Both the position numbers and the translations under genes were made by a program. The notes beneath the pieces were generated by a model. It searched no databases and was not told where the DNA came from. It saw only the letters and a program-made list of their open reading frames with translations. A stretch of 64,000 nucleotides of DNA. Origin: Mycolicibacter icosiumassiliensis. Its GTDB lineage: Bacteria > Actinomycetota > Actinomycetes > Mycobacteriales > Mycobacteriaceae. The DNA lies in NCBI RefSeq assembly GCF_900078685.2, contig NZ_LT546170.1, forward strand, positions 44,432-108,431. Direction: 5' to 3'. Below, one piece after another: positions 32,104 through 41,441 of this stretch (position 1 is its first letter; each line of letters opens with the position of its first letter).

Positions 32104-33116
32104 GGTGACTTCGGCTTAATGATCGTGCGCTCGGAAATCATTCCGCGCAGGTAGTCGGCCAGGCTGTCGGGGAGCTTGCCTGGCTGGAAGAACATGTCGA
32201 CCATCACCTCGGACATGGTGGGCGGCGGCATGCCGTACAGGTTGATCTGGAAGCCCGGACCCGAGGCCACCACCTCGCCGAGCGTGGTGGCGTAGCCGGG
32301 CAGCCGGTCCAGCGCTCCAGAGATCCGGTCCTTGCGCTCGATCAAGTTGTCCATCACGAGGTTGAGCTTCTGCAGGGTCGGACCGATCTCCTTCTGGTTG
32401 TCGGCGACGAAACCGGAAAGTTGTTGCGACACATCGTCGATGCCACCGATCAACGCGCCGATCGCTTGCCGGCGCTCATCCAGCGCAGCGAAGAGCTGGT
32501 TGCCGTCGAGTACCAGCTGGTTAACCTGGGCGGCACGCTGATTGAGCACACCGGTGACCACCTTGGCGTGAGTCAGCAATTGGCCCAACGCCTCGTCGCG
32601 ACGGTTAATGGTGCGCGACAGTGCGGCCACCCCGTCCAGCGCTCCACGCAACTGCGGAGTCGCCTCACGCATCGAGTCGGTGAGCACCTGCAGTGCTTCC
32701 TCCAAGCGCGGCTTGTCCAGGTCGCGAGCATCGCCGCCGAGGTCCTGCAGCGCGTTGTTCAGCGTGTACGGCGCCCGGGTGCGTTCGAGCGGGATCGTGG
32801 TGACCGAACCGGCACCGGCGGGCGTGACCGACAGGGCCTTCTCACCCAGTACGGTGTCGGTGCGGATCGCGGCCAGCGACTGATCGCCCACCCGGACCTT
32901 GCGGTCGACAGTGAAGTCCACTTTGGCGCTGGGCCCGGCCAGCGCCACCGACTTGACCTTGCCCACCCGGATCCCGGACACCGTCACGTCGTTGCCCGCG
33001 ATGATGCCGCCGGCATCGGCGAAGTAGCCGTGATAGGTCTTGCCTTGCGGCCAGAACGGCAGGCTGGTGTAACCGAACGACACCAAGACCAGGCATGCCA
33101 CCAGGGCGATGCCCAA
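32100..33116 (-). CDS. mce4C: Mce4C, MCE-domain subunit (start uncertain)
   Basis: Membrane helix, LPFWPQGKTYHGYFADAGGI MCE domain and C-terminal GKLPDSLADYLRG closely match remembered M. tuberculosis Mce4C. TTG 33116 is the only usual start codon nearby and gives 338 aa, but conserved residues upstream (NPVRTGT, compare DPLRTGI) are encoded in the same frame back to at least 33149, where an ATT overlaps the mce4B stop (ATTGA). The true start may therefore be ATT 33149 (349 aa). No ATG or GTG is available in frame. Confidence 0.9.
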   Translation of the reverse strand: MGIALVACLVLVSFGYTSLPFWPQGKTYHGYFADAGGIIAGNDVTVSGIRVGKVKSVALAGPSAKVDFTVDRKVRVGDQSLAAIRTDTVLGEKALSVTPAGAGSVTTIPLERTRAPYTLNNALQDLGGDARDLDKPRLEEALQVLTDSMREATPQLRGALDGVAALSRTINRRDEALGQLLTHAKVVTGVLNQRAAQVNQLVLDGNQLFAALDERRQAIGALIGGIDDVSQQLSGFVADNQKEIGPTLQKLNLVMDNLIERKDRISGALDRLPGYATTLGEVVASGPGFQINLYGMPPPTMSEVMVDMFFQPGKLPDSLADYLRGMISERTIIKPKSP

Positions 33117-33144
33117 CGTACCCGTGCGAACCGGGTTTACGCCG

Positions 33145-34182
33145 TCAATTTTTGACAGGAGAGCACCTCCCCTTACTGGTGTCGTTCTGGCCGCCCATCG
33201 GCACCGTGATGTCGCTGCCGGCGGGGCCGTTCAGCTTCAGGGCCACCGTGCAGTAGTTGATGTTGAAGAAGGAGCCGTAGGCGCCCAACGCATTTAGCCG
33301 CAAGTAGTTCTCTTCCAGCGGGTCGATGACGTCGTTCAGCTCCTGCTTGCGCTTGTCCAGCACGGTGGCCAGCGGTCGCACGTTCTCGATCACGCCCTGC
33401 AGCGGCCGCCGGGTGCGGCGCAGCGTGTCGGCGAGGTCGTTCTCCACCGAGGACAGTGGGCCGATCGCGCCGGCGATCGCATCCTTGCCCTGCGCCAGCC
33501 CGGTGACCAGCTGCTGCAACCGGTCGACGGTGGCGTCGAACTGCTCGCTCTTGTCGTCAACTGTGGTCAGCACCGTGTTCAAGTTGGTGATCACGTCACC
33601 GATGAGCTGGTCGCGGGAGGCCAGCGTGGTGGTGAACGAACTGGTGCTGGCCAGCATCTGCGACAGCGCGCCGCCCTGGCCCTGCAGCAACTCGATGAGC
33701 GCACTGCTGATCTCGTTGATCTTGCCGCCGTCCAGGCCCTTGAGCACCGGGCGCATCCCGCCCAGCAGCGCATCCAGGTCCAGGGCCGGCTGAGTGTGGT
33801 CCCGGGCGATGGTGCCACCGGGCGGCAGCTTACGCAGCTCGCCGGCACCGGAGGCGATTTCCAGGTACCGGTCGCCGACCAGGTTTTCGTACCGGATCAG
33901 CGCGCGGGTCGAGTCGTACAGCTGGTAGCGCTTGTCGACGTCGAAGGTGACCTTGACGTTGTTGTCCGGCGTCAATTCAACACGTTTCACCGTGCCCACC
34001 GGTATTCCGGCGATCCGCACGTCCTCGCCACCCTTGAGCCGCGAGGCGCTGGCGAAGTCGGCGTGGTAGGTGTGGTTCGAGGCGAACCGGAACTCGCCGA
34101 ACACCACCACCAGACCGACCGACACCAGCAGCATGGCGACGGCGAAGATCGCGACCTTGATCTGGGTGCTGCGCGGGCTCAT
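33145..34182 (-). CDS. mce4B: Mce4B, MCE-domain subunit
   Basis: 345 aa. Short cytoplasmic start, membrane helix (VAIFAVAMLLVSVGLVVVFG), MCE domain (YHADFASASRLKGGEDVRIAG) and helical needle region ending in a Cys-containing C terminus (NINYCTVAL). ATG overlaps the mce4A stop as TGATG. Component of the Mce4 sterol transporter. Confidence 0.92.
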   Translation of the reverse strand: MSPRSTQIKVAIFAVAMLLVSVGLVVVFGEFRFASNHTYHADFASASRLKGGEDVRIAGIPVGTVKRVELTPDNNVKVTFDVDKRYQLYDSTRALIRYENLVGDRYLEIASGAGELRKLPPGGTIARDHTQPALDLDALLGGMRPVLKGLDGGKINEISSALIELLQGQGGALSQMLASTSSFTTTLASRDQLIGDVITNLNTVLTTVDDKSEQFDATVDRLQQLVTGLAQGKDAIAGAIGPLSSVENDLADTLRRTRRPLQGVIENVRPLATVLDKRKQELNDVIDPLEENYLRLNALGAYGSFFNINYCTVALKLNGPAGSDITVPMGGQNDTSKGRCSPVKN

Positions 34183-35381
34183 CAGTATTCATCCCGTTCC
34201 GCGAAAGCGCCGTTGAAGAGGAACTGCACGGTGGACGGCGCGTCGAACTGCACCTCGGTGTTGGGCTGGAACGGGATGTAGGCGCTGTCGGTCACCAGGA
34301 ACGGTGAGCGGAACCAGGAGCCGCCGTACTGCTTGCTGGGGATGTCCGGCAACCCGCGGCAGTTCGGTCCGCCGGTCGCGTTGGCCACCGGCAGGCTCTC
34401 CGGGTAGGTGTAGGCCGGTGCGCCCGGGATGAAGCTGGACTGCACGTACAGCGCCGGCTTGGTGCCGCCCAACGACGGGCCGAACCGCTCCAGCGCGCCC
34501 TTGACCCCCTTGAATAGACAGCCGAACTCCGGTGAGTACTCGGCCAGCAGGCTACCCATGGCACGGAACCGCTGAACACCGGCGATGAAGTCGTCGGCCG
34601 CCGGAGCCAAGGTGTCGTAGCCGTTGTTGGCTAGCCCGGTCGTGGCCAGCAGCGCCTTGTTCAGGTGGTCGCGCTGGTCGACCAGTGTCTTGCTGATCGT
34701 CGGGACGTTGTCGAAGGTGGTCGCCAGGTCCGGCGCGGCATCGCCGTAGATATTGCCGACGATCGCGGTCTTGGCGAAACCCGACTGCAGCTGGGGCAGT
34801 TTGGGATTGAGCTTTCCGAGGTAGCTGTTCAGCCCGGAGAGCAGCCCGCCCAGGTTGTCGCCGTTGCCCCGCAGGCCCTCGGCCAGCGCGCTGATCGATC
34901 CGTTGAGCTGCACCGGGTCGATCTTGTCCAGCAGATTGGTCAGCTTCTGGAACAGCGTGTTGACTTCCAGCTGTACGTCGGATGCCTGAACGTTCGCGCC
35001 GTTGCGCAGCGTGGCACCGGAGGGCGTCGGCGGCGGAATGAACTCCACCGACTTGGCCCCGAAGATGGTGTTGCCGGCGATACGCACGGCCGCGTTCGAC
35101 GGAATCTGGTGCATCGCGGAGCTGTCGATGGCCAGGAACAGCTTGGCCTGGTCGCCCTGGTACTTGATCGCCTTGACCTTGCCGACCTGAATACCGCGGT
35201 ATTTGACCTTGGCGTCCTGTTCCATCACCAGGCCGGCGCGCGGCGAGGTGACGGTGACCTTGTCGGTGGAGATGAACACCGACACGTAGGACAGGTAGGT
35301 GAACACGGTTGCGGCAAGCAGGATGGCACCGAGGATTGCCGCAGCAATCCGCACCTGGGTACGCCTCGATCCCGTTTGCAC
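34182..35381 (-). CDS. mce4A: Mce4A, MCE-domain subunit
   Basis: 399 aa from GTG 35381; this start gives the length known for Mce4A and begins just before the membrane helix (IAAAILGAILLAATVFTYL). The MCE domain includes SPRAGLVMEQDAKVKYRGIQ. The long open frame upstream of GTG overlaps yrbE4B and is not used. First mce gene, 13 bp after yrbE4B. Confidence 0.93.
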   Translation of the reverse strand: MQTGSRRTQVRIAAAILGAILLAATVFTYLSYVSVFISTDKVTVTSPRAGLVMEQDAKVKYRGIQVGKVKAIKYQGDQAKLFLAIDSSAMHQIPSNAAVRIAGNTIFGAKSVEFIPPPTPSGATLRNGANVQASDVQLEVNTLFQKLTNLLDKIDPVQLNGSISALAEGLRGNGDNLGGLLSGLNSYLGKLNPKLPQLQSGFAKTAIVGNIYGDAAPDLATTFDNVPTISKTLVDQRDHLNKALLATTGLANNGYDTLAPAADDFIAGVQRFRAMGSLLAEYSPEFGCLFKGVKGALERFGPSLGGTKPALYVQSSFIPGAPAYTYPESLPVANATGGPNCRGLPDIPSKQYGGSWFRSPFLVTDSAYIPFQPNTEVQFDAPSTVQFLFNGAFAERDEY

Positions 35382-35394
35382 GTGTATTCCCCTG

Positions 35395-36237
35395 CTATCC
35401 CGAGAGGTTGAAGTTGCCGGACCCGCCGTAGACGGCGAGTGAAACGAACAGCGTAATGACGACGACGACGACCAGTGAGGTTCGCACGGCTTGACCCACC
35501 GCGATGCCCACCCCAACCGGGCCGCCGGCCGCGTTGAAGCCGTAGTTGGTGTGTACCAGCATCACCGCGACCGACATGATGATCGCCTGTAGGAAGGACC
35601 ACAGTAGATCTGTGGGGATCAAGAACGTGTCGAAGTAGTGGTCATAAAGGCCCGGTGACTGCGAGTTGATGAACACCGTGGTGGACCGGGCGGCGAAGAA
35701 CGCGGCCAGCACCGACAGTGAGTACAGCGGGATGATCGCGATCAGGCCCGCCACCAGCCGGGTGGACACCAAATACGACACCGCATGGACCGCCATCGAT
35801 TCGACGGCATCGATCTCCTCGGCCACGCGCATGGCGCCCAGCTGCGCGGTGGTGCCGGCCCCGATGGTGGCGGCCAGCGCGATGCCGGCAACCACGGGCG
35901 CGACGATCCGCACGTTGAGGAACGCGGACAGGAAGCCGGTCAACGCCTCGATGCCGATGTTGCCCAGCGAGGAGAAGCCCTGGACCGCGATCACCCCGCC
36001 GGAGGCCAGGGTGAGGAAGGTGGCCACCCCGACCGTGCCGCCGATGATGGCCAGCGCGCCGGTCCCCATGGTGATCTCGGCGATCAGCCGGATGGTCTCC
36101 TTGCGGTACCGGGTCAGCGCGTTGGGGACGTAGCGGATCGATTCGGCGTAGAACAGCGCCTGTTCGCCGAAGTTGTCGACGGCCTTGGGCACCCCGCGGA
36201 ACAACCGCCGGAATCGCAATGTCGCGTCGTAGCTCAT
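35395..36237 (-). CDS. yrbE4B: YrbE4B, permease subunit of the Mce4 transporter
   Basis: 280 aa MlaE-family integral membrane protein with about five to six hydrophobic helices (for example AIIGGTVGVATFLTLASGG and VVAGIALAATIGAGTTAQLG) and the conserved loop EEIDAVESMAV that contacts the ATPase. With YrbE4A it forms the inner-membrane channel energised by an MceG-type ATPase encoded elsewhere. One base after yrbE4A. Confidence 0.93.
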   Translation of the reverse strand: MSYDATLRFRRLFRGVPKAVDNFGEQALFYAESIRYVPNALTRYRKETIRLIAEITMGTGALAIIGGTVGVATFLTLASGGVIAVQGFSSLGNIGIEALTGFLSAFLNVRIVAPVVAGIALAATIGAGTTAQLGAMRVAEEIDAVESMAVHAVSYLVSTRLVAGLIAIIPLYSLSVLAAFFAARSTTVFINSQSPGLYDHYFDTFLIPTDLLWSFLQAIIMSVAVMLVHTNYGFNAAGGPVGVGIAVGQAVRTSLVVVVVITLFVSLAVYGGSGNFNLSG

Positions 36238-36238
36238 G

Positions 36239-37003
36239 TCACTTCACCAGCACTCGGACGCTGATCGCGGTCATGACGACGTTGATGACGAATAGACAAA
36301 TAAAGGCGTAGACGACGGTCTCATTGACCGCGTTGCCAACGCCTTGGGGGCCGCCCTTGGCGGTCAGCCCGCGATAACAGCCGATCAGACCGGCCGCCGT
36401 GCCGAACAGCAGCGCCTTGATCTCGGCCATCACCAGCTCGCCGAGCCCGGTGAGCACGGTGAGACCGTTGATGAAGGCGCCGGGGTTGACGCCCTGCAGA
36501 AAGACGGAGAACACGTAGCCGCCGACCAGGCCGATCGCACACACCAGGCCGTTGAGCAGCAATGCGACGAACGTCGAGGCCAGGGCCCGGGGCACCACCA
36601 GTCGCTGGATCGGGTCGATACCGAGCACCCGCATCGCGTCGATTTCTTCGCGGATGGTTCGGGCACCCAGATCGGCACAGATGGCGGTCGCACCCGCGCC
36701 GGCCACCACGAGGACGGTCACCACCGGTCCCAACTGGGTGATGGTGCCGAACGCCGTTCCGGCGCCGGACAGGTCGGCAGCGCCGATCTCGCGCAACAGG
36801 ATGTTGAGGGTGAACGCCACCAGCACGGTGAAGGGGATCGCGACCAGTACCGTCGGCAACAGCGACACCCGGGCGATCATCCAGGTCTGGTCGAGGAATT
36901 CGCGGTACTGGAAGGGCCGGCGAAACATGGCCCGGAAGGTCTCCAGGGACATCTCCACGAAACCGCCCACGGCCCTAGCCGGAACCGTGAGCTGTTCGAT
37001 CAA
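36239..37003 (-). CDS. yrbE4A: YrbE4A, permease subunit of the Mce4 transporter
   Basis: 254 aa from TTG 37003 (IEQLTVPARAVGG), preceded by GGAAGGA 7 nt upstream; this matches the length and N terminus known for YrbE4A, whereas the further-upstream GTG at 37066 adds 21 unrelated residues. Multi-pass MlaE protein with the conserved REEIDAMRVLGIDP loop. First gene of the mce4 operon, behind three KstR-like boxes. Confidence 0.93.
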   Translation of the reverse strand: MIEQLTVPARAVGGFVEMSLETFRAMFRRPFQYREFLDQTWMIARVSLLPTVLVAIPFTVLVAFTLNILLREIGAADLSGAGTAFGTITQLGPVVTVLVVAGAGATAICADLGARTIREEIDAMRVLGIDPIQRLVVPRALASTFVALLLNGLVCAIGLVGGYVFSVFLQGVNPGAFINGLTVLTGLGELVMAEIKALLFGTAAGLIGCYRGLTAKGGPQGVGNAVNETVVYAFICLFVINVVMTAISVRVLVK

Positions 37004-37131
37004 GACGCGTCCTTCCCTCAGGTCGGGCTTCTGGGGCATCGGTAGTCGCAAAACTGTATCCGGCAACCTCGTGGAGCCGACGTCGTTCGTGCGATTCTGA
37101 CGCCGCTCCGCGTGAGCCGGATCATATTAAC

Positions 37132-37145
37132 TAGAACACGTTCTC
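37132..37145. promoter_or_regulatory. KstR-type operator, mce4 operon box 1
   Basis: TAGAACACGTTCTC matches TnnAACnnGTTnnA except the last base. On the minus strand a TANNNT hexamer (TAATAT, 37130-37125) directly follows, so the box overlaps the likely mce4 promoter, about 120 nt before yrbE4A. Confidence 0.75.
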
Positions 37146-37152
37146 AGTGTCA

Positions 37153-37166
37153 AAGAACACGTTTTG
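37153..37166. promoter_or_regulatory. Degenerate KstR-like box 2
   Basis: AAGAACACGTTTTG keeps the core AACACGTT but lacks the outer T and A. It is 21 bp (two helical turns) from box 1, which would put both dimers on the same face. Confidence 0.45.
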
Positions 37167-37221
37167 GCGAGATTCCAGAGATATTCACCCTGGTCACAGC
37201 GCATTGTGATCCACGCCTCTC

Positions 37222-37235
37222 TGTAACGCGTTCTA
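37222..37235. promoter_or_regulatory. KstR-type operator, box 3 near the hsd4A stop
   Basis: TGTAACGCGTTCTA matches the consensus at every fixed position. It lies 9 bp after the end of the hsd4A-like gene and far upstream of yrbE4A. Confidence 0.7.
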
Positions 37236-37243
37236 ATTTTGCT

Positions 37244-38152
37244 CTAATCGCCGGACATCAGTTCGGACGCGGAAAAAGTGCGGGCCGGATCCCGGCCGGC
37301 GAAGTAATTCGCCAGCGTGTCCGAGAGCCCGGCCGGATCCCACGCCTGCCCGTCCGCGCTGAACTTACGTTCGACGGTCGGCGCGGCCATCAGGGTTACC
37401 TCAGGTCCGTAGACCACGAAGACCTGACCGCTGACCGCAGCCGAGGCCGGCGATGCCAAAAAACGGACCAATGTCACCACGTGCTCGGGCGACAGCGGGT
37501 CGATCTCGCCGTCACTCACCTTGGCCTCGCCGAATACATCGGCGGTCATGGCGGGGCGGGCCCGCGGGCAGATCGCGTTGGCCGACACGCCGTAGCGGCT
37601 CAGCGCCCGGCTGGCCGACAGCGTCAGCGCGGTGATGCCCGCCTTGGCCGCGCCGTAGTTGGCCTGCCCGACCGGACCCATCAGGCCGGCCTCCGAAGAG
37701 GTGTTGATGATGCGGCCATAGACGGTCCCTTCGGAATCCTTGGCCTTCTGCCGCCAGTAGGCGGCCGCGTTGCGGGTCAGCAGGAAATGTCCACGCAAAT
37801 GAACTGCGATGACAGCGTCGAAATCGTCGTCGGACATGTTGAACAACATCCGGTCGCGGGTGATCCCGGCGTTGTTGACGACGATGTTCAGCCCGCCCAG
37901 GCCGTCGGCGGTGCTGACGAGCTCGTCGGCGGTGGAGCGCTGACTGATGTCGCCGGCCACCGGCACGCCCTTGCCGCCGGCCGCGGCGATCTCGTCGATG
38001 ACGTCGGAGGCCTCCAGCGCCGGCGCGATGTCGTTGACGACGACCGTCGCCCCGGAGCGGGCCAACCCGATCGCCTCCGCTCGGCCCAGGCCGGCGGCCG
38101 CTCCGGTCACCACTGCGACTTTGCCGGTCAGGTCGATCGCGTTGTCAGTCAT
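37244..38152 (-). CDS. Sterol-pathway SDR, Hsd4A/Rv3502c-like
   Basis: 302 aa from ATG 38152 with AAAGGAG upstream. SDR with TGAAAGLG (NAD loop), NDIAPAL, NNAG, SSEAG and YGAAK, plus a C-terminal extension (GPEVTLMAAPTVERKFSADG) typical of 17-beta-HSD4-like enzymes. Orthologs act on hydroxyacyl-CoA or 17-hydroxy groups in cholesterol side-chain degradation. It lies between the ferredoxin and mce4 genes on the same strand. Confidence 0.88.
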   Translation of the reverse strand: MTDNAIDLTGKVAVVTGAAAGLGRAEAIGLARSGATVVVNDIAPALEASDVIDEIAAAGGKGVPVAGDISQRSTADELVSTADGLGGLNIVVNNAGITRDRMLFNMSDDDFDAVIAVHLRGHFLLTRNAAAYWRQKAKDSEGTVYGRIINTSSEAGLMGPVGQANYGAAKAGITALTLSASRALSRYGVSANAICPRARPAMTADVFGEAKVSDGEIDPLSPEHVVTLVRFLASPASAAVSGQVFVVYGPEVTLMAAPTVERKFSADGQAWDPAGLSDTLANYFAGRDPARTFSASELMSGD

Positions 38153-38232
38153 GTACGCCGCTCCTTTTACGTCACCGGCGCACTCGTCGTCACCGGCGGT
38201 TATGAATACCTCTAGTCGTTGCCCGTGGGAGG

Positions 38233-38427
38233 CTAGTCGTCGACGCGGCGCAGCGCGGCCCGCGGGCACTCGGCGATGGCCTGCTCGGCGTGGGCTTCCC
38301 GGTCCGCCGGGACCGGAGCGAGTTTGACCTCCGCCTGCTCGTCATCGTTCAGATCGAACAGGTCGGGGTCGATTCCGACGCAAATCGCGTTGCCCTCGCA
38401 ACGATCCAGATCAACCTCTACTCGCAT
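38233..38427 (-). CDS. fdxD: [3Fe-4S] ferredoxin, FdxD-like
   Basis: 64 aa from ATG 38427, AGGAG upstream. CEGNAIC (10-16) is the CxxXxxC motif in which the central cysteine of a [4Fe-4S] site is replaced (here Asn), and AECPRAAL carries the last Cys-Pro. Such ferredoxins feed electrons to P450s; in sterol catabolism CYP125/CYP142 are candidates, and a cyp142 lies further along this window. Same strand as and 80 bp before the hsd4A-like gene. Confidence 0.9.
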   Translation of the reverse strand: MRVEVDLDRCEGNAICVGIDPDLFDLNDDEQAEVKLAPVPADREAHAEQAIAECPRAALRRVDD

Positions 38428-38548
38428 GACATTCTCCTGTAAAAGCCCTGCGCCGACCGAGCGTTTTCGGCCGCCGTCATCCACTAGTGTCACCATACGA
38501 TCCGACAGCGTTCCCACACGAGCCGCTAGGGCCGTTGGACCCCGGGAC

Positions 38549-38562
38549 TAGAACGTGTTACA
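38549..38562. promoter_or_regulatory. KstR-type operator between fdxD and fadE26
   Basis: TAGAACGTGTTACA, full match to TnnAACnnGTTnnA, in the divergent intergenic region; it can serve both fdxD-hsd4A and fadE26-fadE27. Identical to the box at 48633. Confidence 0.8.
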
Positions 38563-38620
38563 ACGGGCTGTCGAACCAGAATCTTATCGTGACACCGATC
38601 ACCAACGAAGGACTCCCCCG

Positions 38621-39799
<1,179 letters not shown>

Positions 39800-39832
39800 C
39801 CCAATACCCAAGGACTTTGGAGACAAGTACTC

Positions 39833-40930
39833 ATGGACTTCACCACTACAGAAGCATCTGACGACCTCTCGGGTCTGGTCGGCACCATCGTGGACGCGGT
39901 GTGCACGCCCGAGCGCCAGCGTGAACTCGACGCGTTGGAGCAACGCTTCGACACCGAGCTGTGGCGCAAGCTGATCGACGCCGACGTGGTGTCCAGCGCG
40001 GCGAGCGAGTCGTTGGGCGGCGGCGGATTCGGCGTACTGGAGCAGACGGCGATCCTGACCGCACTCGGCCGTCAGCTGGCCGCGGTGCCCTACCTGGAGT
40101 CGGTGGTACTGGCCGCCGAGACGCTGGCCAAGTTCGGCTCCGCGGAGCTGCAGCAGGCCTGGGGCGCCCCGGCCGTGGCCGGCGAGAAGATCCTCACCGT
40201 CGCCCTCGACGGCGACATGGGCGAGGGCCCGGTCCGGGCGGCCGCCGCTGGTGAGGGGTACCGCCTGACCGGGACCCGCACCCAGGTCGGTTTCGCTTCG
40301 ATCGCTGACGCCTTCCTGGTGGCCGCCGAAACCGATTCCGGCGCAGCGGTATTTCTGGTGGCCGCCTCCGATCCCGGCGTGACGGTGACCTCGCTGGCCA
40401 CCACCGGACTGGGCAGCGTCGGCCACCTGGAGCTGTCCGGGGTCGAGGTGGAGGCCGGTCGCCTGATCGGTGGCGCCGACGTGCTCGACCACCTGAGCAG
40501 CGTGGCGGCCCTGGGCCACAGCGCCTACCAGCTGGGCGTGCTGGAGCGCGGCCTGGCCCTGACCGCCGAATACGCCCGCGAGCGCGAGCAGTTCGACAAG
40601 CCGATCGGCAGCTTCCAGGCGGTGTCGCAGCGGCTGGCCGACGGCTACATCGACGTCAAGGGGCTGCGGCTCACGCTGACGCAGGCGGCCTGGCGAGTCA
40701 GTGAGGGACTGCCCGCGACCACCCAGGTGGCCACCGCCGCATTCTGGGCGGCCGAGGCCGGACACCGGGTGGCGCACAGCATCGTCCACATTCACGGCGG
40801 GGTCGGCATCGACATCGATCACCCGATCCACCGCTACTTCCTGGCCGCCAAGCAGACTGAGTTCGCAGTTGGCGGCGCCACCGGGCAGCTGCTGGCGATC
40901 GGCCGCGAGCTGGCCGAAACCCCGGCCTAG
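39833..40930 (+). CDS. fadE27: Acyl-CoA dehydrogenase FadE27 (ChsE5)
   Basis: 365 aa, partner subunit of FadE26. More diverged ACAD with SSAASESLGGGGFGVLEQTA and the C-terminal HIHGGVGIDIDHPIHRYF, the stretch that usually carries or neighbours the active-site base in these heteromeric enzymes. Same operon as fadE26, with the stop convergent to a SnoaL-like gene. Confidence 0.93.
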   Translation: MDFTTTEASDDLSGLVGTIVDAVCTPERQRELDALEQRFDTELWRKLIDADVVSSAASESLGGGGFGVLEQTAILTALGRQLAAVPYLESVVLAAETLAKFGSAELQQAWGAPAVAGEKILTVALDGDMGEGPVRAAAAGEGYRLTGTRTQVGFASIADAFLVAAETDSGAAVFLVAASDPGVTVTSLATTGLGSVGHLELSGVEVEAGRLIGGADVLDHLSSVAALGHSAYQLGVLERGLALTAEYAREREQFDKPIGSFQAVSQRLADGYIDVKGLRLTLTQAAWRVSEGLPATTQVATAAFWAAEAGHRVAHSIVHIHGGVGIDIDHPIHRYFLAAKQTEFAVGGATGQLLAIGRELAETPA

Positions 40931-40935
40931 CTACT

Positions 40936-41412
40936 TCAGCGGTTCAGCGCGTCGCCGAACGTCACCTTGAACCCGGGGATGTCCGACAGCGGCACGGTGG
41001 CGTCGTAGGTGCGCTGGTAGCCGGTGGAGCTGATCTTCCAGCCGTCGGCGGTACGCCGGTAGGTGTCGTGGTAGAACGCCGCGCCGATCAGCATCAGGTT
41101 GGCGTCGGGCACGATCACCCGGTCCTGCAGGTACCAGATGCCGCTCGCGGAGTCCGGGCCGGTGAGGGTGATCTCGGGATGGTTGACCCGGTGTTCGCTG
41201 ATCAGGTTCGCCGGCATGACGGTGCGCATGAACGTCACCAGCGAGTCGCGATCGGCGAACTTGTGGTCGCTGCCCATCGATTTGCCGTAGTCGGCGCTGA
41301 CGTCTTCAGTCAGCGTGTCCGCGAAGTCGTCCCAGTGCTTGGTGTCCAGCGCTCGCAGGTAGCGGTACTTGACTTGCTTGATGGCTTCTATGGCTTGGTG
41401 CGAATCAGTCAC
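40936..41412 (-). CDS. SnoaL/NTF2-like protein
   Basis: 158 aa cone-fold protein: VKYRYLRALDTKHWDDFADTL, VSADYG, ISEHRVNHPEI and DTYRRTADGWKISSTGYQRT follow the SnoaL-like pattern that includes dehydratases and steroid isomerases. His/Asp/Tyr residues fit a general acid-base role. Placed between fadE27 and fadD17 on the opposite strand; a side-chain dehydration or isomerisation role is inference. Confidence 0.78.
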   Translation of the reverse strand: MTDSHQAIEAIKQVKYRYLRALDTKHWDDFADTLTEDVSADYGKSMGSDHKFADRDSLVTFMRTVMPANLISEHRVNHPEITLTGPDSASGIWYLQDRVIVPDANLMLIGAAFYHDTYRRTADGWKISSTGYQRTYDATVPLSDIPGFKVTFGDALNR

Positions 41413-41441
41413 CGCTCTATTGCAGCACTAATCTGATCACC

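Noticed and set aside
35382..35516. Longer Mce4A
   Set aside because: The added residues are Ser-rich shadow of yrbE4B; GTG 35381 gives the family length of about 400 aa.
38160..38190. Direct repeat of CGTCACCGGCG between fdxD and hsd4A
   Set aside because: Only 11 bp in GC-rich DNA and no symmetry; chance or codon-level repetition is likely.
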